Assembly (NCBI GenBank): GCA_963697675.1
Contig: CAVOOW010000006.1
Span: 248,001-312,000 of the forward strand
DNA: 64,000 nucleotides
Direction of reading: 5' to 3'
Source of the DNA: CAVOOW01 sp963697675
GTDB lineage: Bacteria; Actinomycetota; Actinomycetes; JACCUZ01
Below the pieces are notes generated by a model. It was not told where the DNA came from. It ran no database searches and saw only the letters and a list, made by a program, of their open reading frames with translations. Position numbers and translations under genes: made by a program. Below, piece by piece: positions 53,494-62,380 of the stretch; the stretch's first letter is position 1, and each line of letters begins with the position of its first letter.

Positions 53494-53931
53494 TCATCGA
53501 CTCTCCGCCCGGCGCAAAACCGCTTGGAATTGCCTACCCAGTGCGCGCGGCCCCGCGATAGGGATCAAGGCGGCGATCAACTTCCCCTTGAACGAGTTCG
53601 GCAGACGAGTAAGCGAGACCTGCAGATCCGTGCCCCCCGCCGCCGGCACGAGCTCGTACCGCCAGCCACTGCCCGGCCCCCACAGGTTTGATTCGAGGGT
53701 ATCGATCGTGACGATGCCGGAGGCGGCGTCCCACGAGTAACGTTCCCGCTCCCAGCCCATGCCGGTGCCCTCAGTCACCTCCGCCCAATCATGACCTTGT
53801 CCGTGAACTCTGAAGTGAGCGTCGTCGACGTTCGGCCACCAACGAGACCGTTCGGGGCCGAAGTCGGTGATCACGGCCATGACTTCTCTCGGCGACAAAC
53901 TCGTGTGGACGGTGAACCCTGTAGTCGCCAT
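53494..53931 (-). CDS. SRPBCC-fold protein
   Basis: 145 residues from ATG 53931, preceded by GGAGAGGGG. The Bet v1-like fold starts FTVHTSLSPREVMAVITDFG, then RSRWWPNVDDAHFRVHGQGH, GWRYELVPAAGGTDLQVSLT and a long C-terminal helix LGRQFQAVLRRAE. This superfamily binds lipids or aromatic ligands or acts as a cyclase/hydrolase; no specific role can be assigned. Single gene. Confidence 0.8.
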   Translation of the reverse strand: MATTGFTVHTSLSPREVMAVITDFGPERSRWWPNVDDAHFRVHGQGHDWAEVTEGTGMGWERERYSWDAASGIVTIDTLESNLWGPGSGWRYELVPAAGGTDLQVSLTRLPNSFKGKLIAALIPIAGPRALGRQFQAVLRRAESR

Positions 53932-54186
53932 CCGTGTCCCCTCTCCGTCGCGGGATGCGTCGGACCAGCCACTCAAGCCAAGAACAAGCTAGGTGGATCG
54001 GCAGGTGTGCGTCCTAAATCTGCGCTGTTGGCTGTTGTGGCTGGTCGCAGTCATGGCCCAGATCTGGCGGGCGTTCGGTGGACCTGATGCGCGCCAAACT
54101 GTCGATCACCATCGCAGAGGTGATCAATCCGACCAGCTAACTCCCTGATCGGCGGCTTGTCCGCGTCGCTGCTGTTCTGGGTCGCT

Positions 54187-54561
54187 TCAGCGCACCGTTT
54201 GCGCCTTCAAGCCGTGCTGGTTAATGGCTGCGAGAAAGGCCCGGCCGGCAGCCTCCACCACGTCCGTGGACGAGGCCGTGACCACTACACGGCGGCCCGG
54301 CATCTGTACCTCGAGCTCGACTTGGCCGACTGCCTCGCTTCCAGGGCCGACCGAGTATGCGCGGAACGCAACTACTCGCGCAGCCACCCCTGTGGCCTGT
54401 GAGATCGAGTCGCAGACGGCGTCGATAAGCCCATTGCCAGACCCCTCGGCGTGCACTTGCTTCCCTTGGCGGGTCAGCTGCACGCTGGCCCGCGGCCCGT
54501 CCTGCGATCCCCCGGCGTATGTGATCGTGTCGAACTGCCAGCTGGTCGATGGTTCGGTCAT
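54187..54561 (-). CDS. Stand-alone LeuA (isopropylmalate synthase) regulatory domain
   Basis: 124 residues, start preceded by AGGAG. The entire protein matches the C-terminal regulatory domain of alpha-isopropylmalate synthase: GPRASVQLTRQGKQVHAEGS, then GNGLIDAVCDSIS, VAFRAYSVGPGSEAVGQVEL and the leucine-pocket SSTDVVEAAGRAFLAAIN. No catalytic barrel is present nearby. It could bind leucine or another amino acid, or modulate a LeuA encoded elsewhere. The family resemblance is clear; function is inferred. Confidence 0.83.
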   Translation of the reverse strand: MTEPSTSWQFDTITYAGGSQDGPRASVQLTRQGKQVHAEGSGNGLIDAVCDSISQATGVAARVVAFRAYSVGPGSEAVGQVELEVQMPGRRVVVTASSTDVVEAAGRAFLAAINQHGLKAQTVR

Positions 54562-54925
54562 ACGGTGCTCCTGGCTCGAGCGGGGCGTCGGCTCGGTTCA
54601 CGGCAGCATAAGGCGCCTTGGACCGGCCGAGGGAGCCCCGATTCCGAAGACAGGCTCCGGCCGGTCAGGCCCCAGGATCCGCGAGTGCGATCCAGATGCC
54701 GATCTCGTGCACGGCATCCACGTGGAGTCGGTCGCTGGCTTCCCGGTCGTACTCATGACGCGTCATGTGGGAACGCTAGGACGGCGGTATGCGCTTGTGG
54801 ACGCACCCGGGTCGCGGCGTGAGTGGATGTTGCGTGGGTTCCGGCGCAACGCCAGGTGGTTGACGCGGAGGCCGCGTATGTCGAGGTGGGTCAGTCCCCC
54901 TGTTCGTCAGGCTCCTCTCTGCCGG
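54562..54925. other. Intergenic stretch without recognisable gene
   Basis: No family-like frame in this gap between the LeuA-domain gene and the broken TetR gene. Confidence 0.35.
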
Positions 54926-55614
54926 TCAGTGGCCGGCTTGGAGGCGGAGGCCGGCTAGCAGCAGGTCGAGGCCCGCGCGGAACTGCTCGGTGTCGTCGTG
55001 GACGGCGAATTCGTCGACGATGTGGTGCACGAACGGGAAGGTCTCGGGGTCCAGCTCGCGCCATTGGTCGGCGTACCGGGCGATGTACTCGTCTCGTGAG
55101 GTCGTGCCGTCGATGACCTCCTGGGGTGGCTGTTGCCCCAGGTCGGCAGCGATGCCGACGACGAAGCCCAGGACCGCCGAGACGGCATGGAAGCTCTGTC
55201 GCGGAGTGAGACCGAGCCGCATCACTTGCTGGCCGAGCCGCTCGTAGAGCCGCAGTCCGTTGGGCTGCAGGGCGGTGTCGCGCATGAAGTAGGCACCCAA
55301 CCACGGTCGATCGACGATGGCGTCGAAGAGCGTGACGCCGATGCCGCGCAGGTCGTCGATCGGATCCTCGGCGCTCGAGTGAACTGCTCAGTGTCGTTGA
55401 GCACTCCCGCGAGCACGTGGTCGGTGGCCCGGTCGAGCAGCTCGTCCTTGCTGGCGACGTACCAGTAGATGCTTGCCACCCCGCCGCCGAGCCGCGCCGC
55501 CAGGCCGCGGAAGGTCAGGGCCGGCTCGCCGGCCTCGTCCAGGAGGGCGACGGTCTCTGAGATTACGGCCTCCATGGAGTGCGAGACCCGGCGCCGTGCG
55601 CTCTCGCGGAGCAT
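54926..55614 (-). pseudogene. TetR-family repressor, frameshifted, next to MFS exporter
   Basis: From ATG 55614 (AGGAGGG immediately upstream) the HTH reads AVISETVALLDEAGEPALTF and LAARLGGGVASIYWYVASKD. The frame fails near 55380 (junk after LNDTEQFT). The adjacent frame continues EDPIDDLRGIGVTLFDAIVD, then RPWLGAYFMRDTALQ, and the normal TetR C-terminus to 54926. One indel therefore separates it from an intact repressor of about 229 residues. If real, the exporter at 55744 would be unrepressed. Confidence 0.83.
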
Positions 55615-55674
55615 CCCTCCTGGCGCGTGATCGTGGAGCTGGCATGGCACCCATCCCATCACATGTTGCGTTCT

Positions 55675-55729
55675 ATCGAACGTTGTTCTATTGTATCGAA
55701 CATCGTTTGATAATCGAACGTCGTTCGAT
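55675..55729. promoter_or_regulatory. Three tandem TetR operators before MFS exporter
   Basis: Three 17-base near-palindromes start at 55675 (ATCGAACGTTGTTCTAT), 55695 (ATCGAACATCGTTTGAT) and 55713 (ATCGAACGTCGTTCGAT, perfect around a central T). They are spaced 20 and 18 bases apart, about two helical turns, which suits side-by-side dimer binding. They end just before the AAGGAGG of the exporter gene and lie about 60 bases from the TetR start. Confidence 0.8.
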
Positions 55730-55743
55730 ACAAGGAGGTGCCC

Positions 55744-57198
55744 ATGAGTTCCGCAACCGAGACCACGCCGGCCCACGCCTACCCCTCCCTGCGGGCGGCG
55801 TGGATTCCGCTGTTCGCCCTGTGTCTGGCCTTCTTCGTGGAGATGGTCGACAACACCCTGCTGACCATCGCGCTGCCGACCATCGGCCGCGACCTCGGCA
55901 GCGGCACGACCGGCCTCCAGTGGGTTACCGGGGCCTATTCGCTCACCTTCGGTGGCCTGCTTCTCACGGCCGGCTCGGCTGCCGATCGACTCGGGCGCCG
56001 TCGTGTCCTGCTCGTCGGCCTCGCCGCCTTTGGGCTGATCAGCCTCGCCGTCGTCGCCGTCGAGTCAGCCGGCGAGCTGATCGCGCTGCGCGCGGCTCTT
56101 GGCGTCGCTGCGGCCGCGATGGCCCCCATCACCAACTCGCTTGTCTTCCGGCTTTTCGAGGAGGAGGCACTTCGGATGCGCGCGATGACTCTCATGATCG
56201 TCGTCGGCATGAGCGGCTTCATCCTCGGCCCGCTCCTCGGCGGCACCGCACTGGCCCACGTGGGCTGGCAGTGGCTGCTGGTCGTCAACGCCCCCATCGC
56301 GCTCATCGCCTGGGTCGGGGTACGCCTCGGCGTCCAGGCCGACCGCCCCGAGGACCTGACCCGCGATGCGCTCGATCTCCCGGGGGCCGTCCTCAGCATC
56401 ACCACGATCGGCCTCGCCTGCTACACCCTGACCAGCGGTGTCGAGCACGGCTGGCTCTCGATCGCGACCTGCGGGTCCGCGCTCGGCGCGCTCCTCGCAC
56501 TCGCCGCCTTCCTGCGCCACGAACGCCAGACGCCGCAGCCCATGCTCGACCTCGGGGTCTTCGCCAATCGAACCGTCCGCGGCGCCGCCCTTGCCCAGAT
56601 CGGCACCTCGATCGCGATGGCCGGCGTGATGTTCGGCCTGATCCTGCACTTCCAGTACGCCTACGGCTGGAGCCCCATGCGCGCCGGATTAGCCAATCTC
56701 CCCCTCATACTCACGATGATCGCCGCGACGCCGATCTCGGAGTTCCTCGCGAAGCGCTTTGGCCACCGGGTCGCCTGCCTGATCGGCGCCGCCCTGCTGG
56801 CCGGCTCGCTCGCCGGCCTCGCCTGGGGCGTCGGCCACGGCTACCTGACGATCGCCGTCTTCATGGTCACCCTGACCATCGGACTACGTACCGTGATGAC
56901 CATCTGTGCGGTAGCACTTGTCAGCGCAATGCCGAGCGACCGCACCTCGATCGCGGCAGCGCTCAACGACACCGCGCAGGAGGTCGGGTCAAGCGTCGGC
57001 ACCGCCGTGGTCGGCACACTCATCGCCGCCCTTGTAACGGTGACCCTGCCCACTGGCACCTGGAACAGCGACCTGGTCGCCTCCTTCTTCCACGGGGAGC
57101 AAGTCACCTACGCGACGCTCGCCGTGCTCGTCGGCGTCATCGCCGGCTGGGGCGCGTTGACCCTCACCGACGCCCGCACCTCCGAGGAGCCGGCCTGA
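55744..57198 (+). CDS. MFS exporter, 14-helix DHA2 (EmrB/QacA-like)
   Basis: 484 residues from ATG 55744, preceded by AAGGAGG. DHA2 features: AFFVEMVDNTLLTIALPTIG in helix 1, LTAGSAADRLGRRRVLLVGL in loop 2-3, motif C GFILGPLLGGTALAHVGWQW in helix 5. About 14 helices. Likely a proton-driven drug or metabolite exporter, governed by the tandem operators upstream and the divergent, now frameshifted, TetR. Confidence 0.9.
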   Translation: MSSATETTPAHAYPSLRAAWIPLFALCLAFFVEMVDNTLLTIALPTIGRDLGSGTTGLQWVTGAYSLTFGGLLLTAGSAADRLGRRRVLLVGLAAFGLISLAVVAVESAGELIALRAALGVAAAAMAPITNSLVFRLFEEEALRMRAMTLMIVVGMSGFILGPLLGGTALAHVGWQWLLVVNAPIALIAWVGVRLGVQADRPEDLTRDALDLPGAVLSITTIGLACYTLTSGVEHGWLSIATCGSALGALLALAAFLRHERQTPQPMLDLGVFANRTVRGAALAQIGTSIAMAGVMFGLILHFQYAYGWSPMRAGLANLPLILTMIAATPISEFLAKRFGHRVACLIGAALLAGSLAGLAWGVGHGYLTIAVFMVTLTIGLRTVMTICAVALVSAMPSDRTSIAAALNDTAQEVGSSVGTAVVGTLIAALVTVTLPTGTWNSDLVASFFHGEQVTYATLAVLVGVIAGWGALTLTDARTSEEPA

Positions 57199-57590
57199 GA
57201 CGACGGCCCGCACAGGCCGAAACGCGAGGATGGGCGCCGTTGGCCTAGCCCCAGTCTGGGCCGGAATGACGCGGCTCAATTCGCCCACAGCGACGACGCC
57301 ATGAGCCTCGCAGCATCGTGAGGACGAGTAGGGCTGGCCGTAACGGCGACCGGGCGCTCGAACGGCACGACTGACCTAGCAGCCTCGCACGTCATCTGCC
57401 GCGCCCTCCTCCCCGCTCGTCGCCGGCTGCCGGAAGGGCGATGATCGAACCCCGTTTGGAACGGTCGTCAAGCCGTCGGCTGACTTCGAGCCCTCGGGGG
57501 CCGACCCGTCAGCAGCTCGACGGTAACGGGGCCTTCTCGAGTTCCGAGACCGATGAGATCATCAGTGAATCTGGGCGGAGGAGATTGCGC
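57199..57590. other. Intergenic stretch without recognisable gene
   Basis: Nothing gene-like beyond an open frame continuous with the downstream CNB gene; the GGAGGAG at its right end decides the start of that gene. Confidence 0.4.
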
Positions 57591-57989
57591 ATGGACATCG
57601 CCAAGCTTGACGGATTGCCGCTGTTCGACGGCCTGTCAGCACAACAACGCGAGGTGGTCGCGAATTACGCGGTCGAGGTCGACGTTCCCGAGGGCAAGGT
57701 GCTTTTGCGTGACGGCGCCGTGGCCTGGGATTTTTACGTGATTGAGCAGGGCACCGCGGACGTTAGACGCGGCGAGAAGATACTCGCGACCCTAGGCGCC
57801 GGGGATTTCTTCGGCGAGATGGGTGCAATGGCGTCCGACCAGAGACGGACGGCTAGCGTGGTGGCCACGTCGCCGATGAAGGCGGTCAGGTTGACGACAC
57901 ACCAATTGCGAAGGATTGCGGACGAGTCGCCTGACATCACAGAGCGTCTGCGCACCGCGATCGCCGACCGGGAGCAGCGTCTGCTCTGA
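57591..57989 (+). CDS. Stand-alone cyclic-nucleotide-binding domain protein
   Basis: 132 residues from ATG 57591 behind GGAGGAG. It is a single CNB domain: PLFDGLSAQQREVVANYAVE, VLLRDGAVAWDFYVIEQGTA, and the phosphate-binding cassette FFGEMGAMASDQRRTASVVA with the Glu and Arg that contact the ribose and phosphate. No DNA-binding domain follows (the C-terminus ends with a short helix), so it is not a Crp regulator. It could bind cAMP made by the cyclases found at 6.2 and 9.6 kb. Confidence 0.85.
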   Translation: MDIAKLDGLPLFDGLSAQQREVVANYAVEVDVPEGKVLLRDGAVAWDFYVIEQGTADVRRGEKILATLGAGDFFGEMGAMASDQRRTASVVATSPMKAVRLTTHQLRRIADESPDITERLRTAIADREQRLL

Positions 57990-58204
57990 GCCGGCCCCTA
58001 GCTGCACGTGGCCCGCGCGGCGTGACGCTGCTGCAGCGCGATGGGCCCGGTGACGCGCTGCTTGGTCACGATGGCGGGCAAGATGTCCGCGTGCCGCACG
58101 TGCACTTGCGCGGCCGAGCGACGAACCGCGCCGGGCGCAGGTGGGCCAAGGCTTTCAAGCCGAAGTACGAACATTTGGGGATCCCTGGACAACGCGGCCC
58201 GCTT

Positions 58205-58406
58205 CAAGGTCGCACTACCGGGACCCATCGACGAGATCGGGGCGATCCTGCATGCGGCGTCGGACGCCCTGCTACCCGACATTGTCACGCCCGTGCTGGT
58301 GCACTTCGATCTGTGGGAGGGCAACATCTTCGTCGACCTTGATTACCGGGATCATCGAGTCCTCACCCAGTGGCTCAGCTCCGAGCTCGACGCCATGGCC
58401 AAGTAG
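58205..58406 (+). pseudogene. APH-type phosphotransferase fragment
   Basis: A short frame includes VLVHFDLWEGNIFVDLD, the catalytic HxDxxxxN loop of aminoglycoside phosphotransferase/choline-kinase-like enzymes, preceded by a helix IDEIGAILHAASDALLPD. The N-terminal lobe and most of the C-terminal lobe are absent. A leftover fragment. Confidence 0.6.
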
Positions 58407-58623
58407 GTGAGCTAGCTGGCACTTCGGTCACTCCGGGGCCGCCCGGTTTCACCCGGCGCCGACCCGCCACAGAGCGGTACATATGCGCGTTGTTGGCGGC
58501 ACCGGGCAGACGTGCGACGGGTAAAGCAACATCGCGGCGAGATTGTCGTATGGAGGTCGACCTGTTCGTAGGACTGGTGAGGGCGCGCGGACGGCGCCGA
58601 CACCACCACAGGAGATGACAGAC

Positions 58624-59457
58624 ATGCATCATTCAGAGCCCGTCGCCCGCCGTCTCTTCGAGCTCACCGAGCCGATCTCCCTGGTCAACTTCTCCTCACC
58701 GGAGCCCAACGACTCGATGGCGGCGCTCGGCTTCCGTAACTACTGGGACGGCTACTTCGCGGGACGTTCGGCGCCGCTCGGCCGCGTCCCGGCCGAGGTT
58801 GTGCACGCTGCCTTCTACAACTTCGCCGACGGTGAGGTGGCGCGCCACATCCCCAAGGTCTGGGACACGACCACACCCGAAGCGGCGCACGCCGCGCGCG
58901 AGCAGGGCTGCGTGGCGGCGCTGCGGCGGATCCTCGGCGACCTCGTCGAGACGCCCGGGCTCGCGCGCGCCGCCGAGCTCCTCGCCAAGGCTTCGACCAG
59001 CGCCCCGACCGAGGGGCGAGTCATGTACGCCGGTCTCCGCGCACTCCCGATGCCAGAGGAGCCCGTGGCCCGGCTCTGGCACGCGGCCAACATGCTCCGC
59101 GAGCACCGCGGGGACGGCCACATCGCTGCGCTGGTCTCCGAGCAGATCGGCGGGACCGAGGCCCACGTCCTCAGCGCCCTCGACAGCGGCGTATACCCGG
59201 CCGAGTCGTTCGGCCGTATCCACCACCTCCCCAAGGCCCGCCTGGCCGCGGTCATGGACGGCCTACGCGAACGCGGCCTCCTCGACGACTCCGGTCGGTT
59301 CACCGACGCCGGCCGTACGACCAAGGCCCGGATCGAGTCACTGACTGACGCTCTCGCACAAGCCCCATACGACGAGCTGGACCCGCTCGAGCTCGACCAG
59401 CTCATCGACCTGCTCGAGCCGATCTCCACAAGGCTCGAGGCCACGGGGTCAACGTAG
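58624..59457 (+). CDS. SCO6745-family protein
   Basis: 277 residues, start preceded by ACAGGAGATGACAGAC. Family features: RLFELTEPISLVNFSSPEPN at the start, ALGFRNYWDGYFAGRSAPLG, VHAAFYNFADGEVARHIPKV, and a C-terminal MarR-like winged helix region (AAVMDGLRERGLLDDSGRFT). Homologues such as SCO6745 and SalK are common in streptomycetes; their biochemical role is unknown. Confidence 0.85.
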   Translation: MHHSEPVARRLFELTEPISLVNFSSPEPNDSMAALGFRNYWDGYFAGRSAPLGRVPAEVVHAAFYNFADGEVARHIPKVWDTTTPEAAHAAREQGCVAALRRILGDLVETPGLARAAELLAKASTSAPTEGRVMYAGLRALPMPEEPVARLWHAANMLREHRGDGHIAALVSEQIGGTEAHVLSALDSGVYPAESFGRIHHLPKARLAAVMDGLRERGLLDDSGRFTDAGRTTKARIESLTDALAQAPYDELDPLELDQLIDLLEPISTRLEATGST

Positions 59458-59727
59458 GCAGCTGCGAGCAACCGTCCAGGTCAGTCACGGAGCGGCCGCC
59501 AGCCTGCACTCCTCAATGCCTGCTTTCGTTCATGACCGTTCGTTCTGTTCGCGTCATCGCCGGCACTAACGATCGGCCAGGGCGACGACGGAGCCGCTGG
59601 TGTAAACCAACACGAAGTCGAACGCCCTACTCGCGGCATCATCGGATGTTGCTCGTCGACCCTTGTGTGGATGACGTTGCCGACCGAAACGTCGACGACA
59701 GACCTGGTCGTGACGGCCGCCAAGGGG
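59458..59727. other. Spacer without recognisable gene
   Basis: Convergent gap between the SCO6745-family gene and the frameshifted hypothetical gene. Nothing recognised. Confidence 0.35.
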
Positions 59728-60526
59728 TTACCGCAACTTGTGCGCGAGTCTTGCGAGCAGACCTCTCTTGGCAGGTGCTGTGGTCTTGAACGTGCCTGAA
59801 AACCAGAACTGACCCTGAAGGATGTGGCCGCGACGCGGCGGGTGGGGCAACAGCTCAGGGTCAATCACAACGTCGAATATTCCCACCGCGAGTGTCGACG
59901 AGCGCCCAGTAGAACGCAGCGTCAGTCCATCGGTTCCTTTTGACCGTAGCCTCGAGGACATGGCCCGTGAAGATCCCGAAGGCCTGGGGCGGCTCAGTTG
60001 CTCCGCCGTCGGGCGTGAACGTTCCCGACGGAACGTAGGAACGAGACGCGAACCCCCCAGGCTCTCGAGATGCGTAGTAGGTATCCTCGCTTGGGAAGGT
60101 TGAGGCCTCGAAAGCGAACGCGGCGACTTGGACGCTACACAGATCGGGAGTTCTAAGCGGCCGTGGGTGGCGAGGTTGGGCACATCGATCACGATCGGGC
60201 AGTCGAGGATCCCTCCCGTCGGCCCTGTCTCGTCGTTCACCCACCCCCGGATCGTGCCGTCGAGCAATGTCTCTCCCGGGCCGCAGGATTGAACGGACGT
60301 ACACCGAGACCTGCGACTTGCCAGCGAAGTGAGGAGTCAAACCTACGAGGTAACCATCGGAGTCGCCCTGCAACCAGACTTGCTCCCCGCCAGGGCTCGC
60401 CCAGAGTAGGTAAGTACCCCCGCTGACTGGGATCCGCTGCGCTTCGGCCGCCATGTGTGTCGCGAGATCCGAGAATTCCGACTCGTCCAGAAGCGGGAAT
60501 CCGATCGTCGAGAATCGGCTAGGCAT
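59728..60526 (-). pseudogene. Conserved hypothetical protein with three frameshifts
   Basis: Reading from ATG 60526: MPSRFSTIGFPLLDESEFSD, LLWASPGGEQVWLQGDSDGY, LVGLTPHFAGKSQVSVYVRS. A shift then gives LLDGTIRGWVNDETGPTGGI and VIDVPNLATHGRLELP. Shifting back gives VQVAAFAFEASTFPSEDTYY, PPQAFGIFTGHVLEATVKRN, DAAFYWALVDTRGG, and a last shift gives GIFDVVIDPELLPHPPRRGH to the stop at 59728. Joined, it is a typical actinobacterial conserved hypothetical protein of about 266 residues. Three indels mean decay or poor sequence here. Confidence 0.75.
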
Positions 60527-60716
60527 GGACAAGAGTCTTGTATCGGGTCCGGCCTTACGCTGCGCTGCAACCCAGCCCTTTTTCGGGCTCCGGAGAACGC
60601 CTCTGCTTGCCTCTGAACCGATCACGCTATCTGCGGCTATGAGAGTGCGTTTCGATGCTCCAACGCGGAGCACTATGAGACCTTCTGGACCCACTCTGAG
60701 GTCGGTGGGGGCTCCT

Positions 60717-60722
60717 TATACT
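60717..60722 (+). promoter_or_regulatory. -10 box of a probable leaderless promoter
   Basis: TATACT ends 6 bases before the GTG at 60729. Transcription starting 7 bases after the -10 box would begin at the start codon itself. No Shine-Dalgarno sequence is present before the GTG, which agrees with leaderless translation, common in actinobacteria. No consensus -35 is evident. Confidence 0.5.
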
Positions 60723-60728
60723 GAGCGC

Positions 60729-61424
60729 GTGGCTGAGCGCGAGCAGTTTGTCGAGCGGGACTTGCGTGGCGCGCGGTTCGTCGAGTGCGACCTGTCGGAC
60801 GTGGTGATGCGCGGTGTCGAGATCGCTGGGATGGACATCGATGCCCCTTGGTTGAGCGAGGGCCCGGGATTGCGGGTGAACGGGGTCGACGTGACGTCGT
60901 TGGTCGAGCAGGAGCTGGATCGCCGCTTTCCTGGCCGGAGCGAGCGACGGGCGGAGAGCCCGGCTGGTCTGCGAGAGGCATGGACCACCGTGGACCAGGC
61001 TTGGGACACGGCGATCGAGCGGGCAGCGGCGCTGCCCGCAGGGTCCGTCGACATGAGGATCGATGATGAGTGGTCGTTCGCGGAGACACTGCGCCACCTG
61101 GTGCACGCCATCGACGTCTGGCTGGGCAAAGGCGTGCTGGGGCTTGACGAGGCTGACTTCCATCCCCTCGGTCTCGGGCACGGCAGCAGTGTCTCGGAGA
61201 CCCCGCCTTATGACGACGTCCTGGCCGCACGCGCGGACCGGGCCGCGATGGTGCGCGACTTCCTGGCCACCGTCACCGACGAGGTGCTCGACGAGGAACG
61301 CCGCAACCCGCACAACCCCGCGGACGCCGAGACGGTGCGCCAGTGCCTGCACGTGATCCTCCAAGAGAGTTGGGAACACCTGCGATTCGCACTGCGTGAC
61401 CTCGACGCGATCGCACACGCATAA
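60729..61424 (+). CDS. DinB-superfamily protein with N-terminal pentapeptide-like repeats
   Basis: 231 residues from GTG 60729. The first 50 residues have pentapeptide-repeat character (FVERDLRGARFVECDLSDVV, MRGVEIAG). The rest is a DinB/mycothiol-type four-helix bundle with the metal-binding His residues in FAETLRHLVHAIDVWLGKGV and the C-terminal QCLHVILQESWEHLRFALRD. The family includes thiol-dependent enzymes. Alternative start: ATG 60675. Likely translated from a leaderless message. Confidence 0.85.
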   Translation: MAEREQFVERDLRGARFVECDLSDVVMRGVEIAGMDIDAPWLSEGPGLRVNGVDVTSLVEQELDRRFPGRSERRAESPAGLREAWTTVDQAWDTAIERAAALPAGSVDMRIDDEWSFAETLRHLVHAIDVWLGKGVLGLDEADFHPLGLGHGSSVSETPPYDDVLAARADRAAMVRDFLATVTDEVLDEERRNPHNPADAETVRQCLHVILQESWEHLRFALRDLDAIAHA

Positions 61425-61449
61425 GCCCGACCGCTCTTCGGAACGAGCG

Positions 61450-62205
61450 AGGTCTTCCGTTAGGTGCCGGATGCCATGCGGCGAGGATGCAGTCGGGGTG
61501 TCGGTCGAGGTTGTTGCGGGCGCGGTCTAAGCGCATCGTGGTGCGCGGGTCGGCGTGGCGGGCGGCGATCTGCACGTCGCGCAGGTCGACGCCGGCGTCG
61601 AGCATGGTGGTGACGAAGGTATGTCGGAGCGTGTGGGGCGCATCCGGGCGATCCGCACACCCCCTATGTCGGCGAGATGTCGGAGCCGAAGGGTGGCGGC
61701 GTGGCGGTCCATCCGCACCCCCCGCTGGTTGCGTAGCAGCGGACCCTCGGTGCGCCCGGCCACGGCCCGGTCGAGGGCGCGTCCGACCGCCGGTGGCAGT
61801 GGCACGAGCACGATCCGACCGCCGCTTGCCGTGGACTTTGAGTACGCGGTGTCCGTGTCCCTCGCCGAGGTCGGTGATGTCGGCGCTGGTGGCTTCGAAG
61901 ACCGCAAGCCGAGCAGCCCGAGCATGGCGACCAGGGCGAAGTCGTTCGGGTTGCCTGACTCGCGGGTGGCTGTGAGCATGGCCTCGAACTGCAGGTGGGT
62001 CGGCCCGAGGGTTGGCGACTCGGGTGGCACGTTGGGTCGACGGACATACTCGGCCGGCGAGACGGGTAGCACCCCGTCGATGCGACAAGCCCTGTAGCGG
62101 GCGAGGTAGCCGGCCACAGCCCGACGAAGAACATCGGACCCCTCGACGGTGACCGGCAGGGGCAGAACTTCGCGCTCCTCGGCATGGTGTGGATGGCTGC
62201 GGCAA
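61450..62205 (-). pseudogene. Tyrosine recombinase (phage-type integrase) remnant
   Basis: Several frames on the minus strand give integrase pieces: TLGPTHLQFEAMLTATRESG, DFALVAMLGLLGLR, then IVLVPLPPAVGRALDRAVAG, LLRNQRGVRMDRHAATLRLR, and HTLRHTFVTTMLDAGVDLRD followed by VQIAARHADPRTTM. The catalytic box II Arg and His are present (HTLRH, ARH). The residue after TTMR that is normally the nucleophile Tyr (TTMRYDRARNNL) is Leu here. At least two frameshifts are needed. It is a dead integrase and may mark the edge of an old insertion. Confidence 0.78.
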
Positions 62206-62380
62206 CGGCGTACTCCCGGAGCCAGCCGCAGTTCTACGTCGGCGACGAAGGCGGCACGGTGACGATCTTCCGTGGACAGAACGCCGACATCCTCGCCATC
62301 GGCAGGCGAATACCCGACGGTGGTCAGGCGGGCCTCGACGGTCGTGACGAGGACCACGTGCCGGAGTGTACGTTCACGCC

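Noticed and set aside
55473..57248. 591-residue open frame over the DHA2 exporter
   Set aside because: Arg-rich shadow of the 55744-57198 exporter.
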